A stretch of DNA of 6,028 bases from Acetobacteraceae bacterium (GCA_003133265.1 PKWQ01000398.1:1-6028); one strand, 5' to 3'. Positions 1 to 5,066 are shown, counted from the first letter of the stretch. Numbers and translations are program-made. Notes: generated from the letters alone by a model not told the origin.

Positions 1-93
1 TTCCCGATGACGGTCACCGGCAAGATGCAGAAATTCATCATGCGCGAGCGGATGGTGCAGGAGTTGGGGGTAGCGGCGGCCGCGACCGCCTAG
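1..93 (+). CDS. AMP-forming acyl-CoA synthetase, C-terminal end (partial)
   Basis: Only the last 30 codons and the TAG stop are present; the gene begins left of the window. The visible peptide opens with FPMTVTGKMQKFIMRE. This is the A10 core motif of the ANL superfamily of adenylating enzymes (P-x-T-x-x-G-K-x-x-K), and Lys8 of the fragment matches the lysine that catalyses adenylation of the carboxylate. The FPMTVTGK wording is typical of medium- and long-chain fatty-acyl-CoA synthetases (FadD/AlkK-like). Such enzymes use ATP to activate a carboxylic acid and load it onto CoA in the cytoplasm. A short Ala-rich tail (VAAAATA) ends the protein. The substrate cannot be told from this fragment. 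Its stop shares bases with the stop of the convergent DUF1330 gene. The family is secure; the subfamily is inferred. Confidence 0.88.
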   Translation, partial: FPMTVTGKMQKFIMRERMVQELGVAAAATA

Positions 94-392
94 CTGGGCG
101 GCTCGTATCCGCTCAGCAGCAGCACCCGCCCTTTCGACGCGCGCAGCCGGTACGGCAGCGCCGCCTGGTACTGCGGTGAATTGTACCATTCACGCGCACG
201 TTCCTGGCTGTCGAATTCCAGCAGCACGAACCGGGACAAACCCTGCTCACCCTCCAGAACCTGTGGATCGCCGCCACGGATCGCGTAGCGGCCACCGAAT
301 GCGGCGACCGAGGCCGCGGCCAGTGGACGGTACTGCTCGTACGCCGCCGGGTCGGTAACCTCTATCTCCGCATAGACATAGCCCTTCGGCAT
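90..392 (-). CDS. DUF1330 domain protein (100 aa)
   Basis: This is a complete 100-residue protein matching the DUF1330 family over its whole length: MPKGYVYAEIEVTDP at the start, then YEQY, FGGRYAIRGG (33-42), LEG (46-48), a LLEFDS strand (58-63), and EWYNSPQYQAA (69-79). DUF1330 proteins are small cytoplasmic dimeric alpha-beta barrels related to ABM-type monooxygenases, and most have no known reaction. The ATG at 392 is chosen because GGGGAGGAG lies 6 nt upstream on the coding strand and because the family begins here. An upstream in-frame start at 458 would add 22 residues of uncharacteristic sequence. The gene is convergent with the acyl-CoA synthetase gene and divergent from the FAH-family gene, which hints at a shared catabolic setting. 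No catalytic residue can be assigned. Confidence 0.9.
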   Translation of the reverse strand: MPKGYVYAEIEVTDPAAYEQYRPLAAASVAAFGGRYAIRGGDPQVLEGEQGLSRFVLLEFDSQERAREWYNSPQYQAALPYRLRASKGRVLLLSGYEPPS

Positions 393-506
393 TGCCGTCT
401 CCTCCCCATCGTTTGGTATGTTGGTCCCACTGGCCGGGCCGGCTGGCCCTCGGGACAATCCGTGCTAGGATTCGATTAGAAACCGATCGATTGGAGGAAC
501 GCAACA
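393..506. promoter_or_regulatory. Divergent control region between DUF1330 and FAH-family genes
   Basis: These 114 bases separate two outward-facing genes and must hold both promoters unless one lies inside a gene. For the rightward gene, an extended -10-like TGC-TAGGAT (hexamer at 466-471) sits 35 nt before the ATG but has no good -35. For the leftward gene, TTGCGT (coding strand, 499-504) and TCTAAT (475-480) are 18 bp apart. The hexamer TCGATT occurs twice, at 472-477 and 487-492, about one and a half helical turns apart, in the zone where the two promoters would overlap. All are weak matches read by eye. Confidence 0.3.
493..497 (+). promoter_or_regulatory. Ribosome binding site of the FAH-family gene
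   Basis: GGAGG followed by nine bases and then ATG at 507. This strong Shine-Dalgarno match fixes the start of the FAH-family gene. Confidence 0.75.
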
Positions 507-1289
507 ATGCGCTGGGCACGGTTCGACAACAACGGCACACCCACCTACGGCATCGTCGAGGGCAGCGACATCCAGCCCGTGCGCGGTACGCCGTTCGGAA
601 CATGGGAAAAGGCCGGCGACAAACGGCCGCACTCCGCCGTCAGGCTGCTGCTGCCGTTCGAGCCGAAGACGTTCTATGCCTGCGGCCTGAACTATGCCGG
701 GCATGTGCGCGAGGTTGCCGCCAAGATCGGCCAGCCGGCGGTGCTGCCGCCGAACCCGGATGTCGGCTACCGCGCCAACAATTCGCTGATCGCCCATAAC
801 GAGCCGATCGTCATCCCCAAGGATGCCACCGAGAAGGTGCAGTACGAAGGCGAACTCGTCGTCGTCATCGGCAAGCAGGTCAAGCATCTGACGCGGCAGA
901 ACGCGCTGGACGCGGTGCTCGGCTACACCATCGGCAACGATGTCAGCGAGCGCACCTGGCAGAAATCCGACCGCACCCTGTGGCGCGCCAAGAACACCGA
1001 CACCTTCGCGCCGATGGGGCCGTGGATCGAGACCGATGTCGATCTCGGCAAGCTGGAGACCAGGGTCCGGGTGAACGGCAAGGAACTGATCCGCTTCCCC
1101 ACCAACGACATGATCTTCGGCGTGGTCGATTTCCTGGTGGCGATGACCCGCTATCTGACGCTGTATCCCGGCGACATGGTCTGGATGGGCACCGAGGGCG
1201 CCACCGAGAACATGAAGCATGGCGACGTGTGCGAGATCGAAATCGTCGGCATCGGCACGCTGAGCAATCCGGTGGTGCGCGAAGCCTGA
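507..1289 (+). CDS. Fumarylacetoacetate hydrolase (FAH) family protein
   Basis: This 260-residue protein has the FAH fold typical of 2-hydroxyhepta-2,4-diene-1,7-dioate isomerases, 5-oxopent-3-ene decarboxylases and acylpyruvate hydrolases, which cleave or isomerise C-C bonds in beta-diketo or enol acids in the cytoplasm. Residues 1-50 form a short N-terminal domain. CGLNYAGHVRE (59-69) holds the His66/Glu69 pair. YEGE (113-116) gives metal ligands Glu114 and Glu116, and GNDVSER (143-149) gives Asp145. AKNTDTFAPMGPW (161-173) supplies Lys162. The family signature near the C-terminus, usually GTP-x-G, reads GTEGA at 228-232, so proline is replaced by glutamate. GGAGG nine bases upstream supports the ATG. 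Neighbouring acyl-CoA synthetase, DUF1330 and VOC genes suggest degradation of an aromatic or ring-cleavage product. Family is near certain; the substrate is unknown. Confidence 0.93.
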   Translation: MRWARFDNNGTPTYGIVEGSDIQPVRGTPFGTWEKAGDKRPHSAVRLLLPFEPKTFYACGLNYAGHVREVAAKIGQPAVLPPNPDVGYRANNSLIAHNEPIVIPKDATEKVQYEGELVVVIGKQVKHLTRQNALDAVLGYTIGNDVSERTWQKSDRTLWRAKNTDTFAPMGPWIETDVDLGKLETRVRVNGKELIRFPTNDMIFGVVDFLVAMTRYLTLYPGDMVWMGTEGATENMKHGDVCEIEIVGIGTLSNPVVREA

Positions 1290-1296
1290 AAGCAGC

Positions 1297-1327
1297 CAGG
1301 GACGGGGCGTCGTATCCCCCGTCCCTG
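1297..1327. terminator. Hairpin between convergent genes, probable bidirectional terminator
   Basis: CAGGGACGGGG (1297-1307) pairs perfectly with CCCCGTCCCTG (1317-1327), giving an 11-bp GC-rich stem with a 9-nt loop. It sits 7 nt after the FAH-family stop and 8 nt after the VOC stop in the other direction, filling the 46-bp convergent gap. Neither side has a real T tract; the leftward side has only TTT six bases past the stem. Termination in both directions is inferred from position and stem strength. Confidence 0.7.
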
Positions 1328-1335
1328 CCCGACCG

Positions 1336-2244
1336 TCAGACCGGCGAGATCGCGTAGCGCGCCGCCTGATGTTCTGGCGCGTAGACGCGATTGGTGATGT
1401 CGGGATTCCGATTCACCAGCGGGCGCGCATACATCGGGTGGCGCATACTGCGTACCTCGTGCTCGATCCGGAACAGCGGCTTGTTGCTTTCGGGATCGAC
1501 GATGTCCAGGAAGCGGTACTGGTGCTGGTCGCTTTCCTCGGAAATCAGGCCGCGCTCCAGCAGCTTCTTGTGCGGACCGGAGAAATCCACCAGCGAAATC
1601 TGTATGTGATGGCCGTCGAATTCCGGCAGCTTCTTGCCGGACTCCCGAAAGATCAGCTTGTTGCCGTCGCCGACGATCGCATAGGCGTGCTCACCCTGCG
1701 CGTCCTTGCCGATCCCGGCGATGCCGCCGAGGATTTGCTGATAGAATTTAACGATGCCGGGCAGCGTGCCGGGCTTCACGCCGAACTCCACATACGGCAT
1801 CGCCAGCCGGAACGGGCCGAACCGCTGTGCATCCGGTGCGTGACAGCGGATATGGTTGCCCCATGGGCAGGTCACCTCCACGCCGTCGTTGGATTCGCGG
1901 AAGCCGAACCTGGTTCCCTCCAGCGCCGGCTTCACCCGCGCCAGCCGCTGTAGCAGTGCCTCCGGATCGGGCAGCACGAGGCCGGTGGTGCCGCGCAGCA
2001 CCTGGCCGGGCTTGGACGGATCGCGGCTTGGCAGGTGGAACTGCGCGCGGCCCACATTCGCCCACATGTTGTCGACGCCGGTCATCAGATACGGATCGCG
2101 GGTCAGGCCGAGCCCGCTGATATAGAATAGTGTCGCCAGGCGCTGGTCGGGAATGGTGACGTTGACGTGGCCGAGTTCGACGATGTTGCCGAGATCCTCG
2201 ATGCTACGGTCGAACTGCGGCGTTGCCGGCATGCTGTCGTTCAT
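1336..2244 (-). CDS. VOC family protein (glyoxalase/dioxygenase fold, two domains)
   Basis: This complete 302-residue protein has two vicinal-oxygen-chelate (VOC) modules. Module 1 spans about 22-136: ELGHVNVTIPD with His26, FYISGLGL, then CPWGNHIRC at 126-134. Module 2 spans about 148-265: MPYVEFGVKPG, FYQQILG, GHHIQISLVDF at 211-221, then FLDIVDPESNKPLFRIEHEVRS at 245-266. A Pro/Arg-rich tail (HPMYARPLVNRNP, 269-281) follows. The superfamily includes glyoxalases, extradiol dioxygenases and resistance proteins, usually with a divalent metal. Where the third metal ligand (Glu) is usual in module 1, this protein reads N-H-I-R-C, so a standard site there is doubtful. The ATG at 2244 has GGGAG eight bases upstream; Met5 is a possible alternative. 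It converges on the FAH-family gene. The fold is secure; the reaction is unknown. Confidence 0.82.
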   Translation of the reverse strand: MNDSMPATPQFDRSIEDLGNIVELGHVNVTIPDQRLATLFYISGLGLTRDPYLMTGVDNMWANVGRAQFHLPSRDPSKPGQVLRGTTGLVLPDPEALLQRLARVKPALEGTRFGFRESNDGVEVTCPWGNHIRCHAPDAQRFGPFRLAMPYVEFGVKPGTLPGIVKFYQQILGGIAGIGKDAQGEHAYAIVGDGNKLIFRESGKKLPEFDGHHIQISLVDFSGPHKKLLERGLISEESDQHQYRFLDIVDPESNKPLFRIEHEVRSMRHPMYARPLVNRNPDITNRVYAPEHQAARYAISPV

Positions 2245-2284
2245 CTCCTAGGCTCCCTGTGTCTGTTTTGGCTGGTTTTGTCGC

Positions 2285-2314
2285 ATGATAGATTTGGACC
2301 GAGATCGCGGTCCA
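2285..2314 (-). promoter_or_regulatory. Candidate promoter of the VOC gene with overlapping inverted repeat
   Basis: Reading leftward, TGGACC (2309-2314; four of six matches to TTGACA) and TATCAT (2285-2290; five of six to TATAAT) are 18 bp apart. The expected start is about 34 nt before the VOC ATG. The perfect inverted repeat TGGACCG-agatcg-CGGTCCA (2295-2301 with 2308-2314) covers the -35 hexamer and part of the spacer, a common place for a repressor operator. The same repeat could act as a hairpin in the tail of the ispB transcript, but no T tract follows it. Assignment is by eye. Confidence 0.42.
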
Positions 2315-2332
2315 CAAGCGGTACCAGCCTTG

Positions 2333-2338
2333 ATTATA
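2333..2338 (-). promoter_or_regulatory. Perfect -10 hexamer TATAAT upstream of the VOC gene
   Basis: The coding strand reads TATAAT just after the polyprenyl synthase stop. The best -35 at 18 bp is TGAACC (2357-2362), which is poor and overlaps that stop codon. If used, transcription would start about 80 nt before the VOC ATG and the inverted repeat at 2295-2314 would lie in the leader. It is a second, upstream candidate, competing with the promoter at 2285-2314. Confidence 0.25.
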
Positions 2339-2359
2339 TGTAGCCGGCCGCGCCCTGGT

Positions 2360-3427
2360 TCAGCGCGCGCGGCTGACCGTGTAGTCGGCGACGTCCATCA
2401 GCGCGGCGCGCAGGTCGGATGCGGGGAACCGGGCCAGCGCCGCCTTGGCCGCCGCGGCGAAACCGCCGGCGCGGTCGAGCGTGGTCTGGATTGCCCCGCA
2501 GGCGGTCATCAGCTTCAGCGCGTGATCGAGGTCGGCCTCGGTCTGCTCCGAATCCTCGATCGTGCGCTTCCAGAATATACGGTCCGCGGCGGTGCCCGCC
2601 TGATAGGCGGTCAGCACCGGCAGGGTGATCTTGCCCTCGCGGAAATCGTCGCCGACGGTCTTGCCGAGCGTGGCCTGATCGGCCGCATAGTCCAGCGCAT
2701 CGTCCACCAGTTGGAAGGCGATGCCGAGATTCATGCCGTACTCGCGCAGCGCCTGCTCGTCGGCCAGGGGGCGGTCGGCGACCACCGCGCCCACCTCGCA
2801 AGCCGCCGCGAACAGCGCCGCGGTCTTGCCGCGCACCACTTCCAGATAGCGGTCTTCCTGGGTGGACAGGTCGTTCTGGGTGACCAGTTGCAGCACCTCG
2901 CCCTCGGCGATGGTGGCGGCGGCGTGCGACAGGATGGCAAGCACCTTCAGCGAGCCATCCTCCACCATCAATTGGAAGGCGCGGGCGAACAGGAAGTCGC
3001 CGACCAGGACGGAGGCCTTGTTGCCGAACACCGCGTTGGCCGAGGCGAGGCCGCGGCGCAGCACGCTCTCGTCCACCACGTCGTCATGCAGCAGGGTGGC
3101 GGTGTGGATGAACTCGACGCAGGCGGCCAGAGCCACATGCCGCTCGCCGCCGGATGGGGGCGGATAGCCGCACAGGCGCGCGGTGGCGAGGGTCAGCAGC
3201 GGGCGCAGGCGCTTGCCGCCGGCGGCGACGATGTGCGCGGCGAGTTGCGGGATCAGCTCCACCTGGCTGTCCATCCGCGCCACGATGGCACGGTTGCAGG
3301 CCAGGATGTCCTGCTGCACCAGCCCGACCAGAGCCGTCAGCGCATCCTCCGCCCCGGGCGCGGACGCACCGGACCCAACACCGGACAGTATCGCGCTCGA
3401 TTGAGGCAGGCTGGCGGCGACGCCCAA
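2360..3427 (-). CDS. ispB: Long-chain trans-polyprenyl diphosphate synthase (octaprenyl/decaprenyl type)
   Basis: This class of enzyme adds isopentenyl diphosphate units to an allylic primer in the cytoplasm to build the ubiquinone side chain. The 355-residue product shows, in order, GGKRLRP (70-76), the first Asp-rich motif LLHDDVVDE (112-120; Asp115, 116, 119), GDFLFARAFQL (143-153), KTAALFAAA (201-209), the second Asp-rich motif FQLVDDALD (238-246; Asp242, 243, 246) and DDFREGKITLP (260-270). The fifth residue before the first motif is Ala110, a small side chain that fits long products. Decaprenyl is likely if the host makes Q10, but length cannot be read directly. The start is TTG, supported by GGGAG six bases upstream, an in-frame TGA shortly before it and no ATG until residue 52, inside the conserved region. 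It is divergent from the DUF2007 gene. Confidence 0.93.
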   Translation of the reverse strand: MGVAASLPQSSAILSGVGSGASAPGAEDALTALVGLVQQDILACNRAIVARMDSQVELIPQLAAHIVAAGGKRLRPLLTLATARLCGYPPPSGGERHVALAACVEFIHTATLLHDDVVDESVLRRGLASANAVFGNKASVLVGDFLFARAFQLMVEDGSLKVLAILSHAAATIAEGEVLQLVTQNDLSTQEDRYLEVVRGKTAALFAAACEVGAVVADRPLADEQALREYGMNLGIAFQLVDDALDYAADQATLGKTVGDDFREGKITLPVLTAYQAGTAADRIFWKRTIEDSEQTEADLDHALKLMTACGAIQTTLDRAGGFAAAAKAALARFPASDLRAALMDVADYTVSRAR

Positions 3428-3439
3428 ATGGCTCTCCCG

Positions 3440-3454
3440 GTCTGAGTGTCAGAC
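3440..3454. repeat. Inverted repeat in the ispB leader next to the Shine-Dalgarno
   Basis: GTCTGA-gtg-TCAGAC is a perfect 6-bp repeat with a 3-base centre. In the ispB transcript it would form a small hairpin ending one base before the purine-rich CGGGAGAG that serves the TTG start. It could hold the ribosome site open or act as a protein-binding operator. Neither role is shown. Confidence 0.4.
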
Positions 3455-3488
3455 GATAATGTATAGCGGAGCCCCGCAGGACGGGGGC

Positions 3489-3518
3489 ACCATATCGGCG
3501 TGTCCGAATCAGGGTCAA
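3489..3518 (-). promoter_or_regulatory. Candidate ispB promoter
   Basis: On the leftward strand TTGACC (3513-3518, five of six consensus bases) and TATGGT (3489-3494, four of six) are 18 bp apart. The expected start near 3482 gives a leader of about 55 nt that contains the GTCTGA inverted repeat. It is the best -35/-10 pair I can find in the 161-bp divergent gap. For the rightward DUF2007 gene I found no convincing promoter there; the 8-bp palindrome GGTATACC at 3547-3554 contains a possible -10 without a -35. Confidence 0.38.
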
Positions 3519-3588
3519 GCCAAGCCGATTCAGTATCTTGCCTTCGGGTATACCGCGAGAGGCGAAATCAGCCGGGGATCATCCAATA

Positions 3589-3795
3589 ATGCGTGTCGTC
3601 GCCACATCCAACGATCCGATCCGGATCAGTTTCCTGGTCGCACTGCTGTCCGATGCCGGCATCGGCACGACACTGCTCGATACGCATACCAGCATCCTGG
3701 AAGGCAGCATCGGCGCCATCCAGCGCCGACTCGCGGTCGCGACCGATGACGAGAGCCGGGCGCGTCGTGTGCTGGCCGACGCCGGCGAAGCCTGA
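3589..3795 (+). CDS. DUF2007 family protein (68 aa)
   Basis: The 68-residue product matches the DUF2007 'putative signal transducing protein' family: RVVATSNDPIRISFLVALL (2-20), LSDAGI (20-25), the signature LDTHTSILEGSIGAIQRR (30-47) and a final helix DDESRARRVLADAG. Family members are small soluble proteins resembling the PII/ACT-like fold; no reaction is known. The ATG at 3589 is preceded by GGGGA ten bases upstream, and the family begins here. A TTG at 3538 would add 17 residues with no family likeness. The stop is 9 nt before the methyltransferase ATG, so the two genes are almost surely co-transcribed. It is divergent from ispB. Confidence 0.9.
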   Translation: MRVVATSNDPIRISFLVALLSDAGIGTTLLDTHTSILEGSIGAIQRRLAVATDDESRARRVLADAGEA

Positions 3796-3804
3796 AAGCC
3801 GGGC

Positions 3805-4530
3805 ATGGAGACCACCGAGGGACATTTGCTGGGCGGGCGCGTGCGCTACGCCCAACCGCGCACCGGCTTTCGCAGCGGCATAGAGCCGGTGCTGCTGGCC
3901 GCCACTGTTCCCGCCCGCGCCGGTGAACGCGTGATCGAGGCCGGCAGCGGCGCCGGCGCGGCGCTGCTGTGTCTGGCGGCCCGCCTGCCTGGGATCGCCG
4001 GGCTCGGGGTGGAGCGCGACCCGGCACTGGCGGTGCTGGCGCGACACAACGCCGCCGCCAACGGTTTTGGCGCACTGGCGTTCGTCGCCGCCGATATCGC
4101 CGCGCTCCCGGTGGAATCCGGGCCGTTCGATCATGCCTTCGCCAACCCGCCCTATCATGCGGAGGCCGGCACCGCCTCGCCGGTGGCGCAGCGTGACGCG
4201 GCCAAACGCGCCCATGCCGGGTTGTTCGGGCTGTGGACCGCCCGCCTCGCAGCCTTGTTGCGCCCGCGCGGCACGCTGAGTCTGATTGTGCCTGCCGCCG
4301 CCCTGCCCGCCTGCCTGGCGGCGCTCGAGGCAGCTTATTGCCGTCCGGTCTGGGTGCTGCCGCTGTGGCCCAAGCCGGACCGGGCGGCCAAACTCGTGCT
4401 GCTGCGCGGGATCAAGGGCGGGCGTGGGCAGCTATGCCTGCTGCCCGGCCTGGTGCTGCATACGCCGGAAGGCGGGTTCACCGATGCGGCGGAGGCGATC
4501 CTTCGACGCGGCGAGGCGCTGAATGGCTGA
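3805..4530 (+). CDS. tRNA1(Val) (adenine-N6)-methyltransferase-like protein
   Basis: This 241-residue Rossmann-fold methyltransferase resembles TrmN6/YfiC, which uses S-adenosylmethionine to methylate N6 of adenosine 37 in tRNA1(Val). The N-terminal RPRT-like GFRSGIEPVLLAA (21-33) matches the GYR.G.D..LLA lead-in of that family. EAGSGAG (45-51) is the SAM-binding motif I, GVERD (68-72) carries the acidic residue that holds the ribose, and NPPY (114-117) is the N6-adenine/amino methyltransferase signature. A basic C-terminal stretch near 189-208 (KPDRAAKLVLLRGIKGGRGQ) fits RNA contact. It follows the DUF2007 gene by 9 nt with only a weak ribosome site, so translation may be coupled. The N6-adenine methyltransferase class is secure; the exact tRNA is inferred. 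The name trmN6 would fit, but orthology is unproven. Confidence 0.85.
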   Translation: METTEGHLLGGRVRYAQPRTGFRSGIEPVLLAATVPARAGERVIEAGSGAGAALLCLAARLPGIAGLGVERDPALAVLARHNAAANGFGALAFVAADIAALPVESGPFDHAFANPPYHAEAGTASPVAQRDAAKRAHAGLFGLWTARLAALLRPRGTLSLIVPAAALPACLAALEAAYCRPVWVLPLWPKPDRAAKLVLLRGIKGGRGQLCLLPGLVLHTPEGGFTDAAEAILRRGEALNG

Positions 4531-4827
4531 TCAATCCTGATCCAGCAGCGGGTGACGCAGGTGCCAGAGCCGCTCATGCGCCGCGACCAGACTCTCCATA
4601 TTGCGCCGGCGCGTTCCGTCAGGCGTCAGCGGCCGGCGCGTGAGCATCATCTCCAACACATGCAGCAACTGCTCCGCGACCTCGAAATCGGCCTGGTCGC
4701 AGGCGTGGTGGAACGCGATCAGGATCTTGTCGGACAGACGCCGCGTATAGCGCGGCGCACCGGTGGATGCGCCCTCCCGGCCGGTTTCGTCCGCAACCTG
4801 CCCACCCATTTCGTCTGACGACGCCAT
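4531..4827 (-). CDS. Small conserved-type hypothetical protein (98 aa)
   Basis: I do not recognise a named function. The 98-residue product has a charged, Gly/Ser/Thr-rich and probably disordered N-terminus (1-27). A region likely to be helical follows: LSDKILIAFHHACDQADFEVAEQLLHVLEMML (31-62), spaced like a TPR-type or helix-turn-helix pair. An Arg-rich linker (64-75) and a last helix, SLVAAHERLWHLRHPLL (79-95), complete it. Proteins of this look are annotated as hypothetical in Rhodospirillales; that is a memory of the family, not a search. The ATG at 4827 is chosen because the longer frame back to a TTG at 4929 adds 34 residues of unlike composition; the ribosome site is only a weak TGGA. 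Its stop directly abuts the methyltransferase stop. It has no signal peptide or membrane segment. Confidence 0.75.
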   Translation of the reverse strand: MASSDEMGGQVADETGREGASTGAPRYTRRLSDKILIAFHHACDQADFEVAEQLLHVLEMMLTRRPLTPDGTRRRNMESLVAAHERLWHLRHPLLDQD

Positions 4828-4903
4828 TGTTCCATCCAGTTTCGGCAGCTTATTCCAGAAATCGCAGCGTTGCACGGTCTTGGGAACCAACCAGACTCTT
4901 GTT

Positions 4904-4921
4904 CTGCGGGACTGTCCCCAG
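4904..4921. repeat. GGGACtGTCCC imperfect palindrome
   Basis: CTG-c-GGGAC-t-GTCCC-CAG is a near-complete palindrome: five perfect inner pairs around a single centre base, and three outer pairs displaced by a one-base bulge. GGGACTGTCCC is a common core of repetitive extragenic palindromes in many bacteria. Only one copy is visible here, so REP identity is not proven. It lies 77-94 bases before the small hypothetical gene's ATG. Confidence 0.35.
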
Positions 4922-5014
4922 CGGATCAACCCCGGTTACGTGCCCCAGGCCGACAATGCCTGCCCAAGAATCCCCGACCTTGTATCAAGTAACAGTATGT
5001 CGCACCACCGTGGG

Positions 5015-5035
5015 TTATCGTCAAAATAACGATAA
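5015..5035. repeat. Perfect 7-bp hairpin in the AT-rich core
   Basis: TTATCGT (5015-5021) pairs with ACGATAA (5029-5035) across a 7-base loop (caaaata). It is part of an AT-rich island and contains the TTGACG box on the leftward strand. Confidence 0.5.
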
Positions 5036-5066
5036 TATTTCGGTATATCTGCAATATACGTGTCAA
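5019..5066 (-). promoter_or_regulatory. Possible promoter boxes for the small hypothetical gene
   Basis: On the leftward strand a perfect -35 hexamer TTGACA (5061-5066) and a near-perfect TTGACG (5019-5024) occur 42 bp apart, each within ATTTTGAC. For TTGACA the nearest -10-like hexamers are at poor spacing: TATACC at 13 bp and TATTAT at 23 bp. For TTGACG, CATACT follows at 19 bp. The region looks like a promoter, but no pair has ideal geometry. Confidence 0.3.
5043..5059. repeat. Perfect 6-bp hairpin GTATAT/ATATAC
   Basis: GTATAT (5043-5048) and ATATAC (5054-5059) flank a 5-base centre (ctgca). It lies 8 bases right of the TTATCGT hairpin. It could be a protein-binding site; it does not fit the NrdR-box consensus well. 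Confidence 0.45.

Noticed and set aside
465..1220. A 251-codon open frame on the - strand
   Set aside because: It is antisense to the FAH-family gene, has no ribosome site fitting a start and has low-complexity composition.
1369..1953. A 194-codon open frame on the + strand
   Set aside because: It is antisense to the VOC gene, whose two modules explain the DNA. The frame has no recognisable motif.
2285..3445. A 386-codon open frame on the + strand
   Set aside because: It is antisense to the polyprenyl synthase, whose motifs are unmistakable. Long antisense frames are expected in high-GC DNA, and the translation (rich in Gly, Gln, Arg, His) shows no family motif.
5041..5060. NrdR box for nrd gene control
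   Set aside because: The GTATAT/ATATAC repeat is superficially like an NrdR box but fits the consensus poorly and lies downstream, not upstream, of nrdB.
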